Assembly: GCA_011523565.1 (NCBI GenBank)
Contig: WTGL01000173.1
Coordinates: 1-50,101 of the forward strand
Direction: 5' to 3'
Source of the DNA: Acidobacteriota bacterium
GTDB taxonomy: Bacteria > Acidobacteriota > Thermoanaerobaculia > Multivoradales > Multivoraceae
DNA: 50,101 nucleotides
Shown in pieces: positions 1-6,421 of this stretch. Numbering within the stretch: position 1 is the first letter of the stretch; every line of letters starts with the position of its first letter. The translations under genes were made by a program, and so were the position numbers. The notes below the pieces were generated by a model. That model saw only the letters and a list, made by a program, of their open reading frames with translations, ran no database searches and was not told the DNA's origin.

Positions 1-255
1 GCGACGGGCGGGGGCCTGATCTTCGGCGGCGATTCGAGCGGGGGCTTCCGCGCCTTCGACCACGAGACCGGCGAGGTGCTGTGGAAAGTGAGCCTCGGCG
101 CTCCGGCCATGGGCTATCCGATCTCCTACGCCGTGGACGGTCGACAGTACGTCGCCATATCGACCGGGCCGGGGAGTCTCAGGCACACGCCCGAGGGCGC
201 CGCCCGCGCCCGGGGCGGCAGTCTGTTCGTGTTCGCCTTACCTGGCCGACGCTGA
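1..255 (+). CDS. PQQ-dependent dehydrogenase-like beta-propeller, C-terminal end (partial)
   Basis: The reading frame is open from the first base of the window and stops with TGA at 253-255, giving the last 84 residues of a longer protein. The visible part reads like the end of a quinoprotein alcohol/glucose dehydrogenase propeller: a GGDSSGGFRAFD strand, then DHETGEVLWKVSLG, which is a typical blade motif (D-x-x-T-G-x-x-L-W), then GYPISYAVDGRQYVAI, the usual last-blade pattern of this family. Such enzymes oxidise alcohols or sugars in the periplasm with PQQ. Substrate and cofactor residues are outside the window, so only the fold family is supported. An overlapping small frame at 81-281 is a shadow. 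Confidence 0.75.
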   Translation, partial: ATGGGLIFGGDSSGGFRAFDHETGEVLWKVSLGAPAMGYPISYAVDGRQYVAISTGPGSLRHTPEGAARARGGSLFVFALPGRR

Positions 256-418
256 CGCCAAGATTTTCAAAGAGACGCTAAGATCGGCCGATCACAGGCT
301 CCGTCGCGGTTGTCGCCCGGTGCCCGTGGTGCGGCCCCCGGTCCGGGCTGTTCCCGGATTCGGCGTGAGCACAACGGGAGGGGGGAGTTTCGGCGGCGAG
401 CCGCACTCTCTATCGCCG

Positions 419-2158
419 ATGCCCTCCTTGCCTGACCGCCGCTCGTACACCTTCGGGCCCTACCTGCTCGATGTCGGTCAGCGGCAGCTACTCAGAAACG
501 GCCAGAAGGTAGCCATTCGCCCGAAGATCTTCGACACGCTGCGCGCACTCGTCGAGAACAGTGACCGGCTCCTGCACAAGGAGGAGTTGATGGCGATCGT
601 CTGGCCGGACGCCGCGGTCGACGAAAGCAATCTGATGCACAATCTCTCCGTCCTGCGGAAGGTCCTGGGGCAGGACAAGGAGACCCAGTACGTCGTCACG
701 GTTCCCGGCCGGGGCTACCGGTTCACCGCTCCCGTCGAAGCCACTCTCGAAGGGTCGATCGCCGTCAGGCCCTTCACCAACATGACGCCCGATCCGGAGC
801 AGGACTTCTTCTGCGACGGCGTGGCGGAAGAGATCATCGACGCTCTTGCGGCCGTCGAGGGCCTGCGGGTTGTCGGCCGAACGTCGTCGTTCGACCGTCG
901 TCTGCGTGATCTCGGTGCCTCCGGCGTCGGTGAGAGCCTGGGCGTCTCGTCGATTCTCGAAGGTAGCGTGCGTCAAGCTGGCGAGCGCCTCCGCATCTCC
1001 GCGCAACTGATCCGGACTTCGGACGGCACGCAGCTCTGGTCCGAGCACTATGACCGGGAGCTTGGCGATGTCTTCGATATCCAGGAGGACATCGCTGAAG
1101 CGATCGTCGTGCGGGTGCGCACCAAGCTCTTGGATCCGCATCCCGGTCCCTTCGTACCGCGCTACACGGACAACCAGGAGGTCTACCGGCTCTACCTGGA
1201 GGCCCGGTACTGCGCCAATCAGCAGACCGGCCGCCGGCTCCAGCAGGCGATCGGCTTTCTGGAGCGGGCGATCGAGCTGGAACCGGGTTTCGCTCGCGGT
1301 CATGCGCAACTCTCGGTGTGCTACGTCAACCTGGCGGTGTACGGCTACCTGCCGGTATCGGAGACGGTGGCCAAGGCGGAAGCCGCGGTCCGGCGGGCGC
1401 TGGAGCTCAACGACTCGAGCGTGCTCGCGTATCGGGCCCAGGGTCTCCTGAGCGCGGTGTTTCGATGGGACTGGGCGGCATCGGAGCGGGCGTTCCTGCG
1501 GGCTTTGGAGCTCGACCCCGGCAACTCAATGGCCCACTACTCGTACGGGAACCACTTCCTTTCGCCGGTCGGCCGCGTCGAGGAAGCGGAACGTCAGATC
1601 AGAGTTGCCGTCGACCTGGATCCCCTGGCACCCGTGTTCGCCCAGGGGTTGTGCCAGATCCTCTACTACAGGCGGCGTTTCGAAGAGGGCGTCGAGCAGG
1701 CTCGGCACACACTTGCCCTGGAAGGCGAGTATCCCATCGTGCGCTCGCTGCTGGCGGCCTGCTATAGCGCTCTGGGTCGAACGGACGAGGCAGTCCGGGA
1801 GCGTCAGTTGCACTTGCGGAACACGGGCCGCCACGAAGAAGCGGAAGCGATCGGGAAGGTCTACGCGAAGGACGGGGAGCCGGGCGTCCTCCGCTGGATG
1901 GTGGACTGGCAGTTGAAGCGGACGAGCAGCGGGGAGGACCGGTCTGCGGCTCTGGCGATGCTCTACGCCTGGCTCGGCGAAAAGGAAGCTGCATTGAACT
2001 GCCTGGAGACTGCGCTCGGTGCGAAGTTCGGGGCCGTGCTCTGGACCAAGGTGCATCCGGCCTTCGACTGTCTGCGTGATGAACCACGCTTCCAGCAGTT
2101 GGTGGATGGCATGGGCGTCAACGATCCCCGGGTCGCGACGCCCCAGGCGGTCGCCTAG
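419..2158 (+). CDS. Winged-helix (OmpR/CadC-type) regulator with TolB-like and TPR domains
   Basis: A cytoplasmic regulator of 579 residues if it starts at ATG 419; an in-frame ATG at 320 would add 33 low-complexity residues that match no domain, so 419 is preferred. Residues about 10-107 form a Trans_reg_C winged helix (FGPYLLDVGQRQLLRNG, then the wing motif VPGRGYRF). Residues about 113-237 resemble the TolB-like/adenylate-cyclase-associated domain (IAVRPFTNM, ILEGSVRQAGERLRI, LWSEHYDREL). From about 254 to 480 follow TPR helices, with AIELEPG and ALELDPGNSMAHY as clear repeats. No membrane segment is visible, unlike true CadC. Proteins of this layout are very common in Acidobacteriota and are thought to bind DNA and sense a partner or ligand through the TPRs. 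Its target is unknown. Confidence 0.85.
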   Translation: MPSLPDRRSYTFGPYLLDVGQRQLLRNGQKVAIRPKIFDTLRALVENSDRLLHKEELMAIVWPDAAVDESNLMHNLSVLRKVLGQDKETQYVVTVPGRGYRFTAPVEATLEGSIAVRPFTNMTPDPEQDFFCDGVAEEIIDALAAVEGLRVVGRTSSFDRRLRDLGASGVGESLGVSSILEGSVRQAGERLRISAQLIRTSDGTQLWSEHYDRELGDVFDIQEDIAEAIVVRVRTKLLDPHPGPFVPRYTDNQEVYRLYLEARYCANQQTGRRLQQAIGFLERAIELEPGFARGHAQLSVCYVNLAVYGYLPVSETVAKAEAAVRRALELNDSSVLAYRAQGLLSAVFRWDWAASERAFLRALELDPGNSMAHYSYGNHFLSPVGRVEEAERQIRVAVDLDPLAPVFAQGLCQILYYRRRFEEGVEQARHTLALEGEYPIVRSLLAACYSALGRTDEAVRERQLHLRNTGRHEEAEAIGKVYAKDGEPGVLRWMVDWQLKRTSSGEDRSAALAMLYAWLGEKEAALNCLETALGAKFGAVLWTKVHPAFDCLRDEPRFQQLVDGMGVNDPRVATPQAVA

Positions 2159-2212
2159 GAGTCGAGTCGCGGCGTCCGCGCCGCGCTGACGCACAGGAAA
2201 CAGGCCTGTTCC

Positions 2213-3034
2213 ATGCAAGTCCGCGAGATCGACGCTTACGGCGGCGCCGCCTTGATTACTGGCGCGTCGAGCGGTATTGGCGAGGCCTATGCGCGCCGGC
2301 TCGCCGCGGAGGGCATGGATCTCGTGCTGGTCGCCCGTCGCGCCGACCGCCTCGAGAAACTGGCGCGGGAACTGCGCTCCGCGTCGGGAATCACCGTGCA
2401 TGTGGTGCCTCAGGACCTCATGGACCGCGATGGTCCACGGCTCGTGTTCGACGCCGTGGACCGTCTCGGAATCGAAATCGGGGTGCTGGTGTCCAACGCG
2501 GGCTTCGGTACCTACGGCCGCTTCATCGACCAGGATCCCGAGCTTCAATTGCAGATCCCGGAAGTCAACAACCGGGCGGCCGTGGGTCTGGCGGCGATTC
2601 TCGCTCCGCGCCTCGTCGAGCGAGGGCGCGGCGCCATGATCTTCCTGTCGAGCACGGCCGCGTACCAGCCGGTGGCGTTCGAGGCTGTCTACGGCGCGTC
2701 GAAGGCGTTCAACCTGATGTTCGGCGAAGCGCTCTGGGCGGAACTCGCCGAACACGGAATCGACGTGATCGTGCTCTCCCCGGGGTTCACGCCTACCGAG
2801 TACCAGCGGAAGGCGGGCATGGGCGAGCCCCAGCCGATCACCGGATGGACGAGTCCGGAGCAGGTCGTGGACGCAAGTCTTCGGGGGCTGGGCCGAAGGT
2901 CCTCGGTCGTGCCGGGATGGCGCAACCGGGTCGTCATCTTCCTGATGCGGATCCTGACGCGGCGCGCCGCGGCGCGGCTGACCTACCGGGTCAACAAGCC
3001 GGCGGACCGGTCCGGTTCGGCAACAGCGGACTAG
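2213..3034 (+). CDS. Short-chain dehydrogenase/reductase (SDR)
   Basis: A classical SDR of 273 residues, the usual family length. The N-terminal Rossmann motif GASSGIGEAYA (about residues 17-27), the NAG element (VSNAGFGTYG), a catalytic Ser in FLSSTAAYQ and the YxxxK pair (Y160, K164 in YGASK) are all present. The basic ARRADRLE after the second strand suggests NADP(H) preference. It follows the TPR regulator by 54 bases on the same strand, so the two may be co-transcribed, and it meets the deiodinase gene tail to tail with a 4-base gap. The substrate cannot be told. The C-terminal tail after residue 230 is basic and hydrophobic (IFLMRILTRRAAARL), as in DltE/YqjQ-like SDRs that lie at the membrane. 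Confidence 0.88.
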   Translation: MQVREIDAYGGAALITGASSGIGEAYARRLAAEGMDLVLVARRADRLEKLARELRSASGITVHVVPQDLMDRDGPRLVFDAVDRLGIEIGVLVSNAGFGTYGRFIDQDPELQLQIPEVNNRAAVGLAAILAPRLVERGRGAMIFLSSTAAYQPVAFEAVYGASKAFNLMFGEALWAELAEHGIDVIVLSPGFTPTEYQRKAGMGEPQPITGWTSPEQVVDASLRGLGRRSSVVPGWRNRVVIFLMRILTRRAAARLTYRVNKPADRSGSATAD

Positions 3035-3038
3035 GCGC

Positions 3039-3722
3039 CTAACCCGCGGTCGCTTCGCTCCCGCCGCGCAGCCCGCCGTAGTTGTCCTCGAGGAACTCCT
3101 CGAGTTCGTCGGTGTTGAAGAGGAACGGTCCCATGCCGCCCTTGTAGGCGATCGTGCCGCCCTGATCGATCACGTAGATCCGCTCGGGCCACCCGGCATA
3201 GCAGGCGTTCGCGATGTTCGAGATGTCGTCGACCAGCGTCCGGGTCCTGACGTCCATCTCCTCGACGAACTTGGTCGCCAGGTCCATCCGTTCGACCATC
3301 GTCTTCGGCTGGTCGAAGATCAGCTCGTTGGCCACGTTCTTCGGGGCCTGCCACTCGTCGTCGGGATGGGCTTCCTTGATGTAGATGTAGCTGAACTCGA
3401 TCGCCGGACTCCACTCCTCACGCAACTCCTCGAGCCGGGCCACACGGGCCCGGAAGGGCGGTCACGTGTAGCTGCCGAAGACGAGGACCAGGGGCTTGGC
3501 GGCCCAGAGGTCGGAGAGCCGCGTCTCCTCGCCGTCGACGACGGACAGCGCGAGGTCGGGCGCCAGTTCGCCGACCTGGAGAATGCCTTCCGTCCGGATG
3601 TCGTATTCGTTGATCTTGATGAAGCCGCGCTCCGCGAGGAAGCGGTAGCCCTTGTAGCCGCCCCAGCCGAGCGCGCCGGCGACGACCACCCCGCAGGCGG
3701 CGATTGTGATCCAGCGTTTCAT
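3039..3722 (-). CDS. Iodothyronine deiodinase-like selenoprotein (Sec encoded by in-frame UGA)
   Basis: A 227-residue protein read through one in-frame TGA at 3462-3464 (residue 87). Both sides of the TGA match the deiodinase family: PLVLVFGSYT-U-PPFRARV corresponds to the vertebrate GSCTUPSF site. YIKEAHPDDEW (E117, H119) matches the conserved YIEEAH segment, and WPERIYVIDQGGTIAYKG the C-terminal PERLYIIQEG region. The Cys two residues before Sec in DIO1 is Tyr85 here. One N-terminal membrane segment (about residues 4-23) anchors a thioredoxin-fold domain, as in animal deiodinases. Start ATG has GGGAG 8 bases upstream. Family members remove iodine reductively from iodothyronines; bacterial substrates are unknown, and a peroxidase/thiol role is possible. 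Standard gene callers would split it at 3462. It lies 63 bases after the thiolase gene. Confidence 0.9.
3435..3453 (-). promoter_or_regulatory. Bacterial SECIS-like hairpin downstream of the Sec codon
   Basis: On the minus strand the eight bases after TGA are followed by CCGGGCC, loop CGTGT, and GGCCCGG: a perfect 7-bp stem. The loop lies 16-20 bases after the UGA and has G at its second position followed by U. This fits the known bacterial SECIS pattern, an apical loop about 16-37 bases downstream with a G in the first two loop positions, which SelB binds. The hairpin lies inside the coding region and encodes part of PFRARVARL, so it is under dual constraint. Confidence 0.75.
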
Positions 3723-3755
3723 GGTGAAGTCTCCCTGTTCGTAGAACTGTTGGGC

Positions 3756-3764
3756 ACTATAGCA
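3756..3764 (-). promoter_or_regulatory. Possible extended -10 promoter of the deiodinase gene
   Basis: On the minus strand, in the gap between thiolase and deiodinase, stands TGCTATAGT, a good extended -10 element (TGn plus TATAGT). No strong -35 is seen 16-18 bases before it. Transcription would begin about 27 bases before the ATG, with the GGGAG ribosome site in between. The AT-rich patch stands out in this GC-rich DNA. It suggests the deiodinase can be expressed apart from the upstream thiolase operon. Confidence 0.4.
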
Positions 3765-3785
3765 GAAAAACTAACGCCGTTCGGT

Positions 3786-4967
3786 CTACGCGGCTTTTCC
3801 GACCACGGACACGCAGCTCACGCAGTTGCCGGGAAGACCGCCCAGGTTGTGGGTAAGTCCGATCTTCGGGTCGGCGATCTGGCGCGGGCCCGCTTCGCCG
3901 CGTAGCTGCAGCCAGATCTCGTACATCATGCGCAGCCCGCTGGCGCCGATCGGGTGGCCGAAACTCTTGAGCCCCCCGTCGGAGTTGACCGGCTGGTTGC
4001 CGTCGAGCCGGAAGCGGCCGTCCAGGCAGTCCTTCCAGGCCCTGCCGCGCTCGGAGAAGCCGAGATCCTCCATCAACACGAGTTCGGTCGGAGTGAAGCA
4101 GTCATGGACCTCGGCCACACAGATCTCCTCGCGCGGGTTCGTGATGCCCGCCTGCCGGTAGGCGTCTTCGGCGCTCGCCACCACTTCGGGGAAGGTGGTG
4201 AAGTCGTAGTCCGGTTTCTTCGTCCCCTCCGCCGGGCCGACGACGAAGCCGACTCCCTTCAGCACGACCGGGTCGCTGCAGTAACGGTGGGCGTCTTCCG
4301 CCCGGCACAGGATCGCGGCCGCCGCCCCGTCGCTCACTCCCGAGCAGTCGAAGAGCCCGAGCTTGCCCGCGATCGTGGGAGAAGACCTGATCCGTTCGAG
4401 CGGCACCTCGCGCCGGAACTGGGCCTTGGGGTTCTTGGCCCCGTTGGCGTGGTTCTTGTACGCGATGTGGGACAACACGTCCTTCAGCGTGTCTTCGCTG
4501 ACGCCGTACTTCTCGGCGTAGGCCGGCACGATCATGGAAAACGCCGCCGGCGGTGTCATCTCGAGTTCGGTGCCGTCGGTGGTCGGATTCAGGTCGAAGA
4601 GCCCGGAGTAGCCCGAGTCCTTGAGCTTCTCGACGCCCAGGGCCATCGCGATGTCATAGGCGCCGCTGGCGACGGCGTAGGCGGCGTTGCGGAGTGCTTC
4701 GCTCCCCGTGGCGCAGAAGTTCTCGACGTGGGTGACCGGCTTGTAGCGGATCTTGAGCGGTTCGGCGAGGAGCAAGCCTGACGCCAGCGTGCCGGCGCTG
4801 CCGAGCCAGAAGGCGTCGATGGCGTCGAGATCGAGTCCGGCCGACCCGAGCGCCTCCTGCGACGCGGTCAACGCGAGGTCGCCGATGCTCTGGTCCCAGT
4901 GTTCGCCGAAGGACGTGCATCCCATCCCGATGATCGCGACTCGATCCCTGATTCCGTGACTGGGCAT
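3786..4967 (-). CDS. Thiolase family protein (acetyl-CoA acetyltransferase / SCP-x type)
   Basis: A 393-residue thiolase-fold enzyme. The N-terminal VAIIGMGCTSFGEHW is typical of the SCP-x/archaeal-type thiolases. The nucleophile Cys85 sits in ENFCATGSEA and the catalytic His338 in GHPIGASG. The C-terminal loop reads HNLGGLPGNCVSCVSVVG, with cysteines near the expected second active-site Cys. It would cleave 3-oxoacyl-CoA with CoA, or run the reverse condensation. The gene follows a HMG-CoA-synthase-like/DUF35 fusion by 37 bases on the same strand; thiolase and DUF35 proteins are known to form complexes. Start ATG has a purine-rich GGGGAGAG just upstream. Steroid-type retro-aldolases (Ltp2) are related, but the intact Cys favours a true thiolase. 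Confidence 0.88.
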   Translation of the reverse strand: MPSHGIRDRVAIIGMGCTSFGEHWDQSIGDLALTASQEALGSAGLDLDAIDAFWLGSAGTLASGLLLAEPLKIRYKPVTHVENFCATGSEALRNAAYAVASGAYDIAMALGVEKLKDSGYSGLFDLNPTTDGTELEMTPPAAFSMIVPAYAEKYGVSEDTLKDVLSHIAYKNHANGAKNPKAQFRREVPLERIRSSPTIAGKLGLFDCSGVSDGAAAAILCRAEDAHRYCSDPVVLKGVGFVVGPAEGTKKPDYDFTTFPEVVASAEDAYRQAGITNPREEICVAEVHDCFTPTELVLMEDLGFSERGRAWKDCLDGRFRLDGNQPVNSDGGLKSFGHPIGASGLRMMYEIWLQLRGEAGPRQIADPKIGLTHNLGGLPGNCVSCVSVVGKAA

Positions 4968-4982
4968 GATTCTCTCCCCTTC

Positions 4983-5000
4983 CCCGGCCGCGCGGCCGGG
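4983..5000. other. 18-bp perfect GC palindrome between the DUF35 fusion and thiolase genes
   Basis: CCCGGCCGCGCGGCCGGG reads the same on both strands and sits in the 37-base gap just 5' of the thiolase ribosome site. In RNA it could fold as a short, very stable hairpin. There is no U-tract, so it is not a standard terminator; an RNA-stability or translation-tuning element is possible. Chance in GC-rich DNA cannot be ruled out. Confidence 0.4.
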
Positions 5001-5004
5001 CTGT

Positions 5005-6387
5005 TCAACGTTGCGGTCTGGCCTTCCAGAAGTAGTTGTGAATTCCCTCCGCGGTGTGCAGGCAGCGGAACGTCATCTCGACGCGGTCCCCGAGCCGCAA
5101 CTGCTCCGGATCGACGTCGGTGAGCTGGCAGGGGAATCTGCCGCCGGCCTCGAAGTCGAGCATGGCCATCACCACCGGCGGTTGCAGGGAATAGGCGAGA
5201 TGGTCGTGCGTATAGGTGGCGATCGTCGCGGTGGCGTCGGCGAAGGGCTCGGGCTCCGTCTCGTCGATCGAATCGCACTGGACGCACACCCGCTGCGGCG
5301 GCAGGTTCGCCGTGCCGCACTTTGCACAGCGCGACCCGACGAAGGCGAACTTCCAGCGCTCGGCCCGGCGCGATGGCGGTCCCGCCGGCCGCTTCGGGTC
5401 CGGGCGCCGCGGCTTCTCGAAGGGGAGCACGCCGCGCCACTTGAGGTAGGTGTTGTACTCCAGATCGTTCCGCTTCGCCTCGACCCACCGCTCCACGCTG
5501 CGCTCGGGGCGATGGCGGGCGATCGCGTCCGTCACTTCCAGCACCATCGCGTCGGCGCCGTCGATGCCGGTGACGACCGCGATCGTGTCGCCGGGCTCGG
5601 CCCGGTCCAGGGCGTTGGCGAGGGCGAGGCCGACCTGAGCCGTGCCGGCGCGACCGACGTTAGCGCCGAGGTCGTCGGCCAGAAGATCTCCGGGAATGCC
5701 GGCTCCGGCGGCGAAGCCCCGCGCCGCCCGCGGATTCGCACTGTCCACGATGACCCGGGTCAGCTTCTCCGCCCGGACACCGGCCTCGGCGAGGGCCCGC
5801 TCGAAGGCGCCGATCATGAGCGGGACGAGAATCTGGACGCCGAACCGCTCCTCCCACTGGCTGGCAAAGGGCTCGGCCGGCGCGCGCCAGACGTCCATGA
5901 ACTCCTCGGTCGCCGAGCCGCTGCCGAGGATCTCGGCCGAGGCTTCGGAGCCGGGGCCGAAGGTGAACGCCGCGGCCCCGTCGCCGGCCATCGCTTCGCG
6001 CAGGCCGCCGGGTGCACCCACCATGACCTCGGATACGCAGACGAGCGGGCGCCGGCCGGCCTGGGCCATGTCGTTGGCGAGCAGAAGCGACGTCAGGCCG
6101 GCCCGGCCGGAGCCGCCGAGGTCGTGCCCTCTGACCGCGGACGGCAGGTCGAGCGCGGCGCAGATGGTTGCGGCATCCAGTTTCTCGGCGTAGCCGGGTG
6201 TGGTGGTCACGAAGCAGACATCGTCGATCGGCCCGGCCCCGCGGATCGCTTCGCGCCCCGCCTCGACCGCCATCGACACGGAGTTCTCGTCGTAGCTCGA
6301 TACGGCTCGTTCGCCGCGGCCGCCGAAGGCGCTTCGGCTCAGGCGGTTGTAGGGCACGTAGGCGCCGTAGGTGACGATTCCAGCCAA
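5005..6387 (-). CDS. HMG-CoA synthase/KAS III-like domain fused to a DUF35 Zn-ribbon/OB-fold domain
   Basis: A two-part protein of 460 residues. Residues about 1-320 have the fold of archaeal-type HMG-CoA synthase (GIVTYGAYVPYNRLSR start, VCVSEVMVGAPGGLREAMAGDGAAA in the middle). Residues about 345-460 are a DUF35 unit: a rubredoxin-like Zn ribbon with C354, C357, C368 and C371, then an OB fold. The segment that should hold the nucleophile reads DLGGSGRAG, with Gly94 where family members have Cys (DLEFACKAG), and no clear catalytic His follows. The synthase half is therefore probably inactive or changed. In archaea a thiolase, a HMG-CoA synthase and a DUF35 protein form one complex; here two of these are fused and the thiolase gene is next, so a scaffold or CoA-channelling role is inferred. 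Confidence 0.85.
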   Translation of the reverse strand: MAGIVTYGAYVPYNRLSRSAFGGRGERAVSSYDENSVSMAVEAGREAIRGAGPIDDVCFVTTTPGYAEKLDAATICAALDLPSAVRGHDLGGSGRAGLTSLLLANDMAQAGRRPLVCVSEVMVGAPGGLREAMAGDGAAAFTFGPGSEASAEILGSGSATEEFMDVWRAPAEPFASQWEERFGVQILVPLMIGAFERALAEAGVRAEKLTRVIVDSANPRAARGFAAGAGIPGDLLADDLGANVGRAGTAQVGLALANALDRAEPGDTIAVVTGIDGADAMVLEVTDAIARHRPERSVERWVEAKRNDLEYNTYLKWRGVLPFEKPRRPDPKRPAGPPSRRAERWKFAFVGSRCAKCGTANLPPQRVCVQCDSIDETEPEPFADATATIATYTHDHLAYSLQPPVVMAMLDFEAGGRFPCQLTDVDPEQLRLGDRVEMTFRCLHTAEGIHNYFWKARPQR

Positions 6388-6421
6388 GGTTCGTGTCTCC
6401 TGGTGTTCTTCCGGCCTCTGC

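Noticed and set aside
320-418. N-terminal extension of the winged-helix regulator
   Set aside because: The 33 residues are low-complexity with no match to the family, and the winged helix begins shortly after ATG 419.
3462-3722. A stand-alone 86-residue protein ending at the TGA, with a separate gene at 3039-3443
   Set aside because: The two frames are in phase, the join falls in the middle of a conserved deiodinase active site, and a SECIS-like hairpin follows. One read-through gene explains everything.
4983-5000. The GC palindrome as a rho-independent terminator
   Set aside because: No U-tract follows on either strand, and the flanking genes look co-transcribed.
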